A DNA stretch of 64,000 bases, taken from Flavobacterium zhairuonense (GTDB lineage Bacteria; Bacteroidota; Bacteroidia; Flavobacteriales; Flavobacteriaceae). The DNA lies in NCBI RefSeq assembly GCF_004352915.1, contig NZ_SJSY01000076.1, positions 124,001 to 188,000 of the forward strand, given 5' to 3'. The position numbers and the translations under genes were made by a program. Positions 43,421-52,760 of this stretch are shown in pieces. Positions within the stretch are counted from its first letter, which is position 1. Each line of letters begins with the position of its first letter. A model generated the notes under the pieces. That model saw nothing but the letters and a program-made list of their open reading frames with translations. It was not told where the DNA came from and made no database searches.

Positions 43421-45073
43421 TTAATTATTCAAATTGGATTCTATGATATAAAAATTCTTGTCAACTACTAAAGCATTCTGCTCTCCTTTCACATTCATAT
43501 CTTGCCATTCTACAGTTGGCTTGAGCCAAGTTTCAACACCATTTAGAGTTACTTTAATAGGCATGTCAAAATTTGAATTGCAATTGATCCAATGAAAACC
43601 TAATTTATAATTAGCGAAAAAATATTCTAAAGTTGGCACTTGTGCTGTTCTTAGATATTGATCAAAAACGGTCTTTAAATCTATACCCGATTGTTTGCTT
43701 ATATAATCCTCAATTTGTTTGGTAGTAACCGTTTGATGATAAAAAGTGCTATTCAAACCTCTTAAAATTGATTTCCATTTGTCATCATCATTCACAAGTT
43801 GGCGGATTGTATGCAACATGTTTGCACCTTTTGGATACATATCTCCTGAACCTTCCTTATTTACATCATAAATGCCAATAATTGGCTTGTCATTACTAAT
43901 TTGCTTTCTCAAACCTTTTATATAAGCATTCGCTGCATCTTTTCCGTAATAATATTCCACAAACAACGCTTCTGAATAATTAGTAAAACTCTCATGAATC
44001 CACATATCAGCGATATCTTTATAAGTGATATTATTGGCAAACCATTCATGCCCAGATTCATGTATGATAATGTAATCAAATTTCAAACCCCAGCCGGTTC
44101 TGCTCATATCGTGCCCCAGATAGCCCTTTTTAAATTCATTTCCGTAAGTCACAGAACTTTGATGTTCCATACCTAAATAAGGCGCTTCAACCAATTTGTA
44201 GCTGTCTTCGTAAAAAGGATAAGGTCCAAACCAGTTTTCAAAAGCTTTCAACATTCGTGGAGCATCTTTAAAATGTTCTTTGGCAACAGCCAAATTATCT
44301 TTTAAAACATAATAACTGCAATCTAGATCACCTTTTTCGCCTTTAAATTTTTCAGAAAAACTCACATAATCCCCAATATTGATGTTTACCCCGTAATTAT
44401 TGATTGGATTGGCGACATACCAATTAAATGTTTTGGTTCCGTCTTTTTCCTTTTTTACACTTTTTAATCTTCCATTTGAAACGTCAGTCAAATCTTCTGG
44501 AACATTTACACTAATCAACATATTATCTACTTCATCATACATATGATCTTTGCATGGCCACCAAACGCTGGAACCTAAACCTTGACATGATGAAGCAATA
44601 AAATCTTTTCCGTTTTTGTCCTTTTTCCATGTGATTCCTCCATCCCAAGGCGGATTAATTGCTTCTTTAGGTTTTCCTCCAAAAGAAATCACAATCTCTT
44701 TTGTCTCTCCAACTTTTTGATTTTCGGTTAAAGTGATAAAAAAAGCATTTCCGTCTCTTTCAAATTTTAAATCTTTTCCGTTTTGAGTCACCTTAGAAAT
44801 ATTCATTGGTTCTTGAAGATCGATCTGCATTTTATTATTTTCGGATAAAACAGTGTAACGTACTGTATTTGAACCTACAATTGTTTTCTCAGATGGATTT
44901 ACTTTAATATCCAAATGATAATATCTCAAATCCCACCAAGCTCTTTCTTTTGTAATGCTTCCTCGCAAAGTATCTTGGTGTGTCAAAACATCCGTTTTAC
45001 TAAAAATGGATTGTGCTTGCGCTGGAAAATTGGAAATAAAAGCTAGCAAAATAGCGCCAAAATACTTTTTCAT
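43421..45073 (-). CDS. M1-family metallopeptidase (secreted), copy 2
   Basis: A 550-residue paralogue of the adjacent gene with the same domain order: signal peptide ending AQAQ, YLGMEHQS, HESGHEW and the downstream Glu in WIHESFTNY. Zinc and catalytic residues are all conserved, so both copies should be active. Sequence agreement is high along the whole length and differences concentrate near the C-terminus and in surface loops. The arrangement indicates a tandem duplication. What differs in substrate or expression is unknown. Confidence 0.88.
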   Translation of the reverse strand: MKKYFGAILLAFISNFPAQAQSIFSKTDVLTHQDTLRGSITKERAWWDLRYYHLDIKVNPSEKTIVGSNTVRYTVLSENNKMQIDLQEPMNISKVTQNGKDLKFERDGNAFFITLTENQKVGETKEIVISFGGKPKEAINPPWDGGITWKKDKNGKDFIASSCQGLGSSVWWPCKDHMYDEVDNMLISVNVPEDLTDVSNGRLKSVKKEKDGTKTFNWYVANPINNYGVNINIGDYVSFSEKFKGEKGDLDCSYYVLKDNLAVAKEHFKDAPRMLKAFENWFGPYPFYEDSYKLVEAPYLGMEHQSSVTYGNEFKKGYLGHDMSRTGWGLKFDYIIIHESGHEWFANNITYKDIADMWIHESFTNYSEALFVEYYYGKDAANAYIKGLRKQISNDKPIIGIYDVNKEGSGDMYPKGANMLHTIRQLVNDDDKWKSILRGLNSTFYHQTVTTKQIEDYISKQSGIDLKTVFDQYLRTAQVPTLEYFFANYKLGFHWINCNSNFDMPIKVTLNGVETWLKPTVEWQDMNVKGEQNALVVDKNFYIIESNLNN

Positions 45074-45160
45074 AGAATAACTTTATGGTTAACAGAACAT
45101 TTAGTTAGCGAACTAAAAATTAGGAATATATTTTAGAATGGAGTAAAATTTCATTATTTA

Positions 45161-45868
45161 TTATCCATACGATTCTAATACAATCTGATCTCCTCTTTTC
45201 AATTGTTTTTTTCCCACAATACCATTGACGATAAGTCCTATGCCAGACAATACAGCACCATAAAAAATAATTCCGCCGCCTGTTCCTATAGAAAACACTA
45301 GTCCAAGAGTTGAAAGAATAAGGCCAATTATAATATTTCTACTAAATTTTCTTGAAAAATCTTTTCGGGCAAGACCGTTTAAACTGTCAATTTTTTTAAG
45401 AATTGAAACTGGAATTTTGATGCTTCGTTGTTCAATAATATTGCTGACAATAAAATAATTTTCTTTAGAATGACTATCTGAAAATTCACCAAATTTCCCG
45501 TTTTCAATAATTTTATCCAGAATGCTTTCAAAGTTTAGAAGCAGTTCTTCGTCTGTCAAATCTTTAGTGCTATTTTCAATAATATCCTCGATATTCTCTT
45601 CAAATTCAAGTCTTTTCTCAGATAAATATTCGATTTGTTCCAAAGGAGAAAGATCCTCAATATGTCTTTTTTCAGGTTCTTTCTCCGTTTGATTATTTTC
45701 AAGCTCTTCTTTGAGAATAGTTTCGATATCAATATTTCTGGAAACCAATATTTCCTTTGCTACAAATAGTGCATCAGGATTGTATTTGCTGGCGTTTTTA
45801 GTCAGCATTAAAATCAGATCATCATTGGAATGATCTACAAAACGTTTTCTGAAAGTTTCGATATCCAT
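45161..45868 (-). CDS. Hypothetical protein with C-terminal membrane hairpin
   Basis: A 235-residue protein. The first 175 residues are charged and helical (TRNSD-like segment YNPDALFVAKEILVSRNIDI), with a Glu/Asp/Asn-rich middle. Two hydrophobic helices near the C-terminus (NIIIGLILSTLGLVFSIGTG; GGIIFYGAVLSGIGLIVNGI) make a likely membrane hairpin. There is no export signal. Not recognised; the role is unknown. It lies between the M1 peptidases and the his operon. Confidence 0.6.
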   Translation of the reverse strand: MDIETFRKRFVDHSNDDLILMLTKNASKYNPDALFVAKEILVSRNIDIETILKEELENNQTEKEPEKRHIEDLSPLEQIEYLSEKRLEFEENIEDIIENSTKDLTDEELLLNFESILDKIIENGKFGEFSDSHSKENYFIVSNIIEQRSIKIPVSILKKIDSLNGLARKDFSRKFSRNIIIGLILSTLGLVFSIGTGGGIIFYGAVLSGIGLIVNGIVGKKQLKRGDQIVLESYG

Positions 45869-45945
45869 AAATCAAATATTTACGTAAATATCAAAAAACA
45901 ATTCTTATTTTAACATAATTTAGTAAATATTTTTTCGCAAAATAA

Positions 45946-46542
45946 CTACTTCTGGCGTTTTTTCAAGACTTCAACAACATCCTTAAATTGATAACCTTTT
46001 GCTTGCAATAAAATCAAATAATGGAACAGTAAATCGGCACTTTCGCTAAGAAACAAATCATCATTATCATCTTTTGCTTCAATCACAACTTCAACAGCCT
46101 CTTCTCCAACTTTTTGAGCAATTTTGTTAATTCCTTTTTCAAACAAAGAAGCCACATAACTTTTCTCTGAATCAGCGTTTTCTCTTCGAGTTTTTATCGT
46201 ACTTTCTAATTGTGAAATAAAACCATAATTTGCATCATTTGGTTCTTGCCAGCAAGTATCTGCACCTGTGTGACATGTCGGACCAACTGGTTTTGCCTGA
46301 ATCAAAAGTGTGTCTCCATCACAATCGTTTTTAATACTTACTAAATTCAAAAAGTTGCCACTCTCCTCGCCTTTTGTCCAAAGTCTTTGTTTTGAACGAC
46401 TAAAGAATGTTACTTTTTGTGTTTCTATTGTTTTTTGAAGCGATTCTTCATTCATATAACCCAACATCAAAACATTTTTTGTTTCTGAATCTTGAATTAT
46501 AGCCGGAATTAATCCGTGTGCGCTTTTGATATCGATTTCCAT
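45946..46542 (-). CDS. hisIE: Bifunctional phosphoribosyl-AMP cyclohydrolase / phosphoribosyl-ATP pyrophosphatase
   Basis: A 198-residue HisIE fusion catalysing steps 2 and 3 of histidine synthesis. HisI part (about 1-105): VTFFSRSKQRLWTKGEESGN and DCDGDTLLIQAKPVGPTCHT with the zinc Cys residues. HisE part (about 110-198): SYVASLFEKGINKIAQKVGE then EAVEVVIEAKDDN, the MazG-like pyrophosphatase motif. It is the last gene of the operon, 44 bases after hisF. Confidence 0.95.
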   Translation of the reverse strand: MEIDIKSAHGLIPAIIQDSETKNVLMLGYMNEESLQKTIETQKVTFFSRSKQRLWTKGEESGNFLNLVSIKNDCDGDTLLIQAKPVGPTCHTGADTCWQEPNDANYGFISQLESTIKTRRENADSEKSYVASLFEKGINKIAQKVGEEAVEVVIEAKDDNDDLFLSESADLLFHYLILLQAKGYQFKDVVEVLKKRQK

Positions 46543-46548
46543 AATTTT

Positions 46549-46586
46549 AGTCTAAAGTTATAAAGTCCAAAGTCTTAAAGTCAAAA
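46549..46586. repeat. AAGTCTAAAG-type short repeats, hisF-hisIE spacer
   Basis: Tandem variants of AGTCTAAAGT and AAGTC. The same words fill the hisA-hisH (48160-48200) and hisH-hisB (48838-48915) spacers and the 20513-20550 region. Confidence 0.5.
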
Positions 46587-47342
46587 CTATAATCGGACTT
46601 CTATATTATTATTTCTTAATTCTTGTTTCAATGCCTTGATTTCTATTTCTTTAAAGTGGAAAACGCTTGCAGCTAAAGCGGCGTCTGCTTTTCCCTCTTT
46701 AAAAGAATCAACAAAATGCTGTATATTTCCTGCTCCTCCCGAAGCAATAATGGGAATATTTACTAATTCTGAAAGTTTAGCCAAAGCTTCGTTTGCAAAT
46801 CCGTTTTTAGTTCCGTCATTGTCCATTGAAGTGAATAAAATTTCACCTGCACCGCGTTCAGCTACTTCAATCGCCCAATCGAACAAGTTTAATTCTGTTG
46901 GAACTTTTCCGCCAACTAAATGTACAATCCATTGTCCGTCGATTTGTTTGGCGTCGATTGCAACCACAACACATTGACTTCCAAATTTCTGAGCCAAATC
47001 ATTAATCAATTGCGGATTTTTTACTGCCGATGAATTGATCGAAACTTTATCTGCTCCGTTATTCAGCAGAACATCAACATCTTCTACAGATGAGATTCCA
47101 CCGCCAACCGTAAACGGAATATTGATTTTCTCTGCAACACTTCGCACCATATTTACAAGGGTTTTACGTCGTTCTTCTGTTGCTGAAATATCCAGAAATA
47201 CCAATTCATCAGCGCCTTCAGCCGAATAAATTGCAGCCAATTCTACAGGATCTCCGGCGTCTCGCAAATCAACGAAATTAACACCTTTTACGGTTCTTCC
47301 GTTTTTTATATCTAAACAAGGTATGATTCTTTTTGCTAACAT
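46587..47342 (-). CDS. hisF: Imidazole glycerol phosphate synthase, cyclase subunit
   Basis: A 251-residue TIM barrel that uses ammonia from HisH to form IGP and AICAR. LDIKNGRTVKGVNF carries catalytic Asp11, FTVGGGISSVEDV and the C-terminal IIASGGAGNIQHF bind phosphate, and VVAIDAKQ contains the second catalytic Asp (about 130). It forms a complex with HisH. Confidence 0.96.
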   Translation of the reverse strand: MLAKRIIPCLDIKNGRTVKGVNFVDLRDAGDPVELAAIYSAEGADELVFLDISATEERRKTLVNMVRSVAEKINIPFTVGGGISSVEDVDVLLNNGADKVSINSSAVKNPQLINDLAQKFGSQCVVVAIDAKQIDGQWIVHLVGGKVPTELNLFDWAIEVAERGAGEILFTSMDNDGTKNGFANEALAKLSELVNIPIIASGGAGNIQHFVDSFKEGKADAALAASVFHFKEIEIKALKQELRNNNIEVRL

Positions 47343-47349
47343 GTTTTTA

Positions 47350-47440
47350 ATGTGTTAATTTGATAATTAGTCAATTAGATAATTCTATACGTTTGCTAAA
47401 TTAATTATCTAATTTTCTAATTAACTCATTATCTAATTAT
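47350..47440. repeat. ATTATCTAATT-type repeat in the hisF-hisA spacer
   Basis: Degenerate inverted and direct copies of ATTATCTAATT. The last copy runs into hisA so that its final codons (YIIR and stop) are encoded by repeat sequence. Confidence 0.5.
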
Positions 47441-48151
47441 GTAGTTCTCCAACTGTTTTAAGGTAATTCTTCCTTCGTAAATTGCTTTTCCGATAATAGT
47501 TCCTTCACAGCCTAATTCAGCTAATTTTGGCAATTCGTCGAAAGTTGAAATTCCTCCAGAAGCGATTAGTTTTACGCCTTTAGCTTCTGCTAAAATTTTA
47601 CTGTACAAATCAAAACTTGGACCTTGAAGCATTCCGTCTTTTGCAATATCAGTACAAATAACATACTGAATTCCTTTACTCTGATAATCCTGAATAAACG
47701 GAATTAAATCTTCATTTGATTCTTCTAACCAGCCTGAAACTGCAATTTTTTCATCTTTTGCGTCAGCGCCCAAAATGATTTTTTCTGAACCATATTCTGA
47801 AATCCATTTTTCAAAAATTGTTCTGTTTTTTACGGCAATACTTCCTCCTGTTATTTGATTTGCACCGCTTTCAAAAGCAATTCTCAAATCATCATCCGAT
47901 TTTAATCCGCCTCCAAAATCAATTTTCAAATTCGTTTGCGTTGCAATTTGCTCTAATATTTTATAATTGACAATCTTGCTTGATTTTGCACCGTCAAGAT
48001 CTACTAAATGCAGATATTCAATTCCGTGTGCTTCAAATGATTTCGCCACTTCAAGCGGATTTTCATTGTAAATTATTTTGGTATCATAATCACCTTTGGA
48101 CAAACGAACGCATTTTCCTTCAATGATATCTATGGCTGGTATTATTCTCAT
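47429..48151 (-). CDS. hisA: Phosphoribosylformimino-AICAR-phosphate isomerase
   Basis: A 240-residue TIM-barrel isomerase (ProFAR to PRFAR). IPAIDIIEGKCVRLSKGDYD holds the catalytic Asp, DFGGGLKSDDDL and LIASGGISTFDEL the two phosphate-binding loops, ICTDIAKDGMLQGPS the second catalytic Asp. The last residues are encoded within an AT-rich repeat, which may have replaced the original end. Confidence 0.95.
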   Translation of the reverse strand: MRIIPAIDIIEGKCVRLSKGDYDTKIIYNENPLEVAKSFEAHGIEYLHLVDLDGAKSSKIVNYKILEQIATQTNLKIDFGGGLKSDDDLRIAFESGANQITGGSIAVKNRTIFEKWISEYGSEKIILGADAKDEKIAVSGWLEESNEDLIPFIQDYQSKGIQYVICTDIAKDGMLQGPSFDLYSKILAEAKGVKLIASGGISTFDELPKLAELGCEGTIIGKAIYEGRITLKQLENYIIR

Positions 48152-48159
48152 TTTTTATA

Positions 48160-48200
48160 AGTCTTAAAGTTTGAAAGCCTAAAGTCAAAAGTCTTTTTGA
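48160..48200. repeat. AAGTCTAAAG-type short repeats, hisA-hisH spacer
   Basis: Variants of AAGTCTTAAAGT and CCTAAAGTC fill the first half of the spacer; the rest is AT-rich with no feature. Confidence 0.45.
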
Positions 48201-48249
48201 ATCTCAAAAATTGATATTTTGATTGATATTGTTATTGAAACTTAAAATT

Positions 48250-48831
48250 CTACATTTTTAAAAAATTGCCTAGAATTTTTTCCCCTATATCACCGCTTTT
48301 TTCCGGGTGAAATTGTGTTCCGTAAAAATTATCTTTTTGCAATGCCGATGCGTATTCAACATCATAATTGGTTTTAGCAACAGCATATTCGCAGTTTGGC
48401 GCATAAAAACTATGAACCAAATACATGAATTCATTTTCAGAAATTCCTTTAAACAAATCGGTTTTTAAATCATAAATCTGATTCCATCCCATTTGCGGTA
48501 CTTTTACGTTGTTTGAAAATTTCAAAACATCAACGTCAAAAATTCCTAAACCTTTTGTATTTCCTTCTTCTGTTTTATTGCACATTAACTGCATTCCAAG
48601 ACAAATTCCTAAAACTGGCTGTTTTAATTCCGGAATCAAACTATCCAATCCGCTTTCGCGAAGTTTACTCATCGCCGAACTCGCCTCGCCAACACCAGGA
48701 AAAATCACTTTATCTGCAGATTTTATTTCTTCAGGATTATTGCTCAAAACAGCCTTAAAACCCAATCTTTCAATAGCAAACATAATGCTCTGAATATTTC
48801 CTGCTCCGTAATTTATAATTACTATTTTCAT
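48250..48831 (-). CDS. hisH: Imidazole glycerol phosphate synthase, glutamine amidotransferase subunit
   Basis: A 193-residue class I glutamine amidotransferase. KVIFPGVGEASSAM holds the oxyanion strand, LGICLGMQLM the nucleophile Cys (about 78), and GTQFHPEKSGDIG the catalytic His and Glu (about 174-176). It delivers ammonia to HisF. Confidence 0.96.
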   Translation of the reverse strand: MKIVIINYGAGNIQSIMFAIERLGFKAVLSNNPEEIKSADKVIFPGVGEASSAMSKLRESGLDSLIPELKQPVLGICLGMQLMCNKTEEGNTKGLGIFDVDVLKFSNNVKVPQMGWNQIYDLKTDLFKGISENEFMYLVHSFYAPNCEYAVAKTNYDVEYASALQKDNFYGTQFHPEKSGDIGEKILGNFLKM

Positions 48832-48837
48832 TTAATT

Positions 48838-48915
48838 TTAGTCTTAAAGTCTAAAGTCTAAAGTCTTAAAGTCGATTCTATATCCCCATTTTGGAAAACT
48901 TTCGACTTTATGACT
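48838..48915. repeat. AAGTCTAAAGTC repeats, hisH-hisB spacer
   Basis: Three tandem AAGTCTAAAGTCTAAAGTCT-like units followed by an inverted copy (TCGACTTTATGAC), which could pair with the first units. Confidence 0.55.
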
Positions 48916-48932
48916 TTCCTCTTTTGACTCAA

Positions 48933-50069
48933 TTAAAGCATTCCTTTTGTCGAAGGTAAAATCATTTTTTCAGTATCTCTTTTTACGGCTACTTTTATCG
49001 CTTTCGCGAAAGCTTTAAAAATTGCTTCAATCTTGTGATGCTCGTTGATTCCTTCCGCTTTGATGTTTAAATTCGCTTTTGCACCGTCTGTGAATGATTT
49101 AAAGAAGTGATAGAACATTTCTGTTGGCATTTTGCCTACCATTTCACGTTTGAATTCCGTTTCCCAGATCAGCCAGTTTCTTCCACCGAAATCAATTGCT
49201 GCTTGAGCTAAACAATCGTCCATTGGAAGACAGAAACCATAACGTTCAATTCCTAATTTATTTCCTAAAGCTTTTGCGAAAACTTCTCCTAAAGCAATTG
49301 CTGTATCTTCGATTGTATGATGTTCATCAACTTCTAAATCCCCTTTTACAAGAATCTCCAAGTCCATTTGACCGTGACGCGAGATTTGATCTAACATGTG
49401 GTCAAAAAATGCAATTCCGGTGTCGATTTTGCTTTTTCCTGTTCCGTCAAGATTTAAATTAATATAAATATCCGTTTCGTTCGTTTTTCTTGTAATAGAA
49501 GCCGAACGCGCCTCTAATTTTAAAAACTCATAGATTTTCTTCCAATCCATTGATTGCAAAACAATTGTTTCGTTCAATTCTTCGCGTTTTGATGAAATTT
49601 CGTTGCTTCCTGCTCCGTCAGTATCGTTCATGAAAATCGCTTTTGCGCCAAGGTTTTTAGCCAGTTCAACATCAGTCAAACGATCTCCTAAAACAAAAGA
49701 ATTCTCCAAATCATATTCTGGATTATTCAAATATTTTGTCAACATTCCCGTTCTTGGCTTGCGAGTTGGCGCATTCTCTTCGGGAAAAGTTCTGTCCACG
49801 AAAATTTCATCAAAAACAACTCCTTCATTTTCAAAGGCTTTTAAAATGAAATTTTGCGTTGGCCAAAACGTATCTTCCGGAAAACTATCTGTACCTAATC
49901 CGTCTTGATTAGTTACCATTGCTAATTCATAATCCAATTCATTGGCAATTTTAGCCAGGTACTGAAATGCTTTTGGATAAAATTCTAGTTTATCCAAACT
50001 ATCTAATTGTAAATTTTCAGGCTCTAGGACAATCGTTCCGTCACGATCGATAAAAAGTACTTTTTTCAT
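48933..50069 (-). CDS. hisB: Bifunctional histidinol-phosphatase / imidazoleglycerol-phosphate dehydratase
   Basis: A 378-residue fusion. The N-terminal HAD phosphatase (about 1-165) begins FIDRDGTIVLEP with the nucleophile Asp and has FVLGDRLTDVELAKNLGAKA. The C-terminal dehydratase domain (about 185-378) contains FFDHMLDQISRHGQMDLE and DEHHTIEDTAIALGE, the manganese-binding HxxxE/DEHH repeats. This fusion is typical of gammaproteobacteria and Bacteroidota. A 150-base palindromic repeat separates it from hisC. Confidence 0.96.
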   Translation of the reverse strand: MKKVLFIDRDGTIVLEPENLQLDSLDKLEFYPKAFQYLAKIANELDYELAMVTNQDGLGTDSFPEDTFWPTQNFILKAFENEGVVFDEIFVDRTFPEENAPTRKPRTGMLTKYLNNPEYDLENSFVLGDRLTDVELAKNLGAKAIFMNDTDGAGSNEISSKREELNETIVLQSMDWKKIYEFLKLEARSASITRKTNETDIYINLNLDGTGKSKIDTGIAFFDHMLDQISRHGQMDLEILVKGDLEVDEHHTIEDTAIALGEVFAKALGNKLGIERYGFCLPMDDCLAQAAIDFGGRNWLIWETEFKREMVGKMPTEMFYHFFKSFTDGAKANLNIKAEGINEHHKIEAIFKAFAKAIKVAVKRDTEKMILPSTKGML

Positions 50070-50083
50070 ATTTTATGTTTTTT

Positions 50084-50234
50084 GCCACAGATTAAAAGGA
50101 TTAGAATGATTTTTCTTTTGCCACGAATTACACAAATTTCACTAATTCAATTCGTGTAAATTCGTGTAATTCGTGGCAAAAAAATTATACACAAACAGAA
50201 TAAAAAAATCATTTTAATCTGTATAATCTGTGGC
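50084..50234. repeat. Large nested palindromic element between hisB and hisC
   Basis: Outer arms GCCACAGATTAAAAGGATTA-like and facing TAATCTGTATAATCTGTGGC, inner arms TTTTGCCACGAATTACAC and GTGTAATTCGTGGCAAAA (perfect 18 bp). The element of about 150 bases sits within the operon and should fold in its mRNA. Confidence 0.75.
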
Positions 50235-50242
50235 TAATATTT

Positions 50243-51292
50243 TTAGTTCAACAATTTTAATTCTCTAATTACAATTGCATTTTCTTCTTTTGTTCCAATT
50301 GTAAAACGAAGACAGTTTTCACATAAAGGCTGTGTTGTTCTATTTCGAATCACAATTCCTTTTTCGATTAATTGATCGTATCTTTTGTTTGCGTCATCCA
50401 CTTTTGCTAAGATAAAATTGGCTTCTGTTGGATACACTTTTTCAACAAAACTTACTTCAAGTAACACTTTAAGCAATTCCTCTCTTTGCTCAACAATAGA
50501 CGCTATTTCTTGCTTTATTTTTTCAGAATCTTTTAAACGCTCAATTGCTCTTTGCTGTGTTAGTTCATTGACATTATAAGGAGGCTTGATCTTGTTTAAA
50601 ATTGAAATTACAGTTTCTGAAGCATAACAAATTCCTAGACGAATTCCTGCCAAACCATACGCTTTTGAAAGTGTTTGCGTAATTACTAAATTAGGATAAG
50701 CATCAATTTCCGCCAGCCAGCTTTCTTTCTCAGAAAAATCTATATACGCTTCATCAATTACTACCAAACCTCTGAAATTTTGAAGCAATTTCACCACGCT
50801 TTCATCTGAAAAAGAATTTCCTGTTGGATTATTAGGCGAACATAAAAAGATGATTTTTGTATTCTCATTAACCGCTTCTAGAATCTTTTCTACTTGTGGC
50901 TGAAAATCTGTTGTTAAAAGAATTTCTCTGTTTTCAACCGCATTGATATTCGCCAAAACACCATACATTCCATATGTTGGTGGCAACGAAATAATATTGT
51001 CTTTATTAGGTTCGCAGAAAGCTCTGAAAAGCAAGTCCAAGACTTCATCACTTCCGTTTCCTAATAAAATCTGATTTTGTTTTATTAAATTATTTTTAGC
51101 CAAAATCGCTTTAACTGAATTTTGTTGTGGATCCGGATAACGGTTTACGCCATTTTGATATGGATTTTCATTCGCATCCAGGAAAATCATGTCGGCGGTA
51201 TCAAAATCCTCAAACTCATCTCTTGCAGAAGAATATGGTTTTAAGGATTTTACATTTTCTCTTGTTATTGTATTTATATCGAAAGTACTCAT
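50243..51292 (-). CDS. hisC: Histidinol-phosphate aminotransferase
   Basis: A 349-residue fold-type I PLP enzyme. FLDANENPYQNGVNRYPDPQ is the N-terminal substrate region, ILLGNGSDEVLDLLFRAF the PLP-phosphate site, CSPNNPTGNSFS the Asn/Pro motif, VVIDEAYIDFSE the Asp that binds the PLP ring, and TQTLSKAYGLAGIRLG the Schiff-base Lys (about 215). It converts imidazoleacetol phosphate to histidinol phosphate. Confidence 0.95.
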   Translation of the reverse strand: MSTFDINTITRENVKSLKPYSSARDEFEDFDTADMIFLDANENPYQNGVNRYPDPQQNSVKAILAKNNLIKQNQILLGNGSDEVLDLLFRAFCEPNKDNIISLPPTYGMYGVLANINAVENREILLTTDFQPQVEKILEAVNENTKIIFLCSPNNPTGNSFSDESVVKLLQNFRGLVVIDEAYIDFSEKESWLAEIDAYPNLVITQTLSKAYGLAGIRLGICYASETVISILNKIKPPYNVNELTQQRAIERLKDSEKIKQEIASIVEQREELLKVLLEVSFVEKVYPTEANFILAKVDDANKRYDQLIEKGIVIRNRTTQPLCENCLRFTIGTKEENAIVIRELKLLN

Positions 51293-51376
51293 TGTGTTAT
51301 TTTTTTAAGAAGCAAGAACCAAGAAGAAAGACTTCATAAAATCTTACTTCTTTGCTCATTTTTTTCTATTCTCATC

Positions 51377-52660
51377 TTATTCTAAACTCTTCAATCTTAA
51401 AGTTACTGCATTCTTGTGCGCTTGCAAACCTTCGGCTTCAGCCATTGTTTCGATTGCTTTTCCAATGTTTAAAATTCCTGTTTTTGTAATTTTTTGAAAA
51501 GTCATTGATTTCATAAAACTATCCAAATTTACACCGCTGTAATTTTTAGCATAGCCATTTGTAGGCAAGGTATGATTCGTTCCTGAAGCGTAATCTCCGG
51601 CACTTTCAGGCGTGTAATTTCCAATGAAAACTGAACCTGCATTTACAATTCCGTTACAGTAGAAATCATCGTATTCTGAACATATTATAAAGTGCTCAGG
51701 CCCATATTCATTGATTAAATCCAAAGCAATTTGATCGTTTTCAACATAAATCAATTTCGAGTTTTGAATTGCTTTTTCAGCGATCGCCTTTCTTGGAAGA
51801 ACTTCTAATTGTGATTGGATTTCATTTTCAACGTCATTGATTAATCTTCTCGAAGTTGAAACCAAAATCACTTGGCTGTCTGTCCCATGTTCTGCCTGAG
51901 ACAACAAATCCGAAGCTACGAAAGCCGGAACTGCTGTATCATCAGCCACTATCAATAATTCTGATGGGCCAGCCGGCATGTCAATCGCAACGCCAAATTG
52001 CGTTGCTAATTGTTTCGCCACAGTCACAAATTGATTTCCCGGTCCAAAAATCTTGTATACTTTTGGTATCGATTGTGTTCCAAAAGTCATTCCTGCAATA
52101 GCTTGAATACCACCAACTTTCAAAATTTTAGTTACGCCACATAAATTCGCTGCATATAAAATTGCCGGATTAATTTTCCCTTTTTTATCTGGTGGCGAAC
52201 ACAACACAATTTCTTTGGATCCAGCAATTTCGGCGGGAACAGCCAACATTAAAACAGTTGAAAACAAAGGCGCTGTTCCTCCAGGAATATACAAGCCAAT
52301 CTTTTGAATTGGTCTTTTTTCTTGCCAGCAATTTACTCCTTCAACAGTTTCGACCTCAATTCTGTCTGTTTTTTGTGCACTATGAAATTTGTAAATATTG
52401 TTCTTTGCCAATTCAATAGCCTCTTTCAATTCATTCGGAATCAAACTAATAGCTTCATTGATTTCTTCTTGAGAAACCTCATAATTATCTAATGAAATTC
52501 CATCAAAAATCGAAGTATATTTTGCTACAGCTTCATCTCCTTTTCTCTGAACTTCTTTGAAGATTTCTTTTACTGTAACCTCAATATCATCAATAGTTTG
52601 AGTTGGTCTTTTTAATATTTCTGACCAGATTTCTGGTTTTGGATTGTCTATTTTATTCAT
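51377..52660 (-). CDS. hisD: Histidinol dehydrogenase
   Basis: A 427-residue NAD-dependent zinc enzyme performing the last two oxidations. GLYIPGGTAPLFSTVLMLAV is the N-terminal signature, MPAGPSELLIVADDTAVPAF the NAD site, LLSQAEHGTDSQVILVS the zinc/substrate motif, and NAGSVFIGNYTPESAGDYA plus GTNHTLPT the C-terminal motif. It follows hisG after a 100-base spacer containing repeats. Confidence 0.96.
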   Translation of the reverse strand: MNKIDNPKPEIWSEILKRPTQTIDDIEVTVKEIFKEVQRKGDEAVAKYTSIFDGISLDNYEVSQEEINEAISLIPNELKEAIELAKNNIYKFHSAQKTDRIEVETVEGVNCWQEKRPIQKIGLYIPGGTAPLFSTVLMLAVPAEIAGSKEIVLCSPPDKKGKINPAILYAANLCGVTKILKVGGIQAIAGMTFGTQSIPKVYKIFGPGNQFVTVAKQLATQFGVAIDMPAGPSELLIVADDTAVPAFVASDLLSQAEHGTDSQVILVSTSRRLINDVENEIQSQLEVLPRKAIAEKAIQNSKLIYVENDQIALDLINEYGPEHFIICSEYDDFYCNGIVNAGSVFIGNYTPESAGDYASGTNHTLPTNGYAKNYSGVNLDSFMKSMTFQKITKTGILNIGKAIETMAEAEGLQAHKNAVTLRLKSLE

Positions 52661-52672
52661 TTTTTTTATGCT

Positions 52673-52752
52673 TTATGCTATAAGCCTTAGGCTTTAAGCT
52701 TTCTTAACTTTGCGATTTTGGCTTATAGCTTACTGCCTAAAGCCTAAAGCGG
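52673..52752. repeat. Palindromic repeat in the hisG-hisD spacer
   Basis: GCTATAAGCC and GGCTTATAGC face each other, with TTAGGCTTTAAGC and GCCTAAAGCC copies between. It folds in the operon mRNA. Confidence 0.65.
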
Positions 52753-52760
52753 GCGAAGCC

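Noticed and set aside
46636..46977. Plus-strand open frame of 113 codons over hisF
   Set aside because: It is antisense to hisF, whose motifs are complete, and has low-complexity Ser/Pro composition typical of an antisense shadow.
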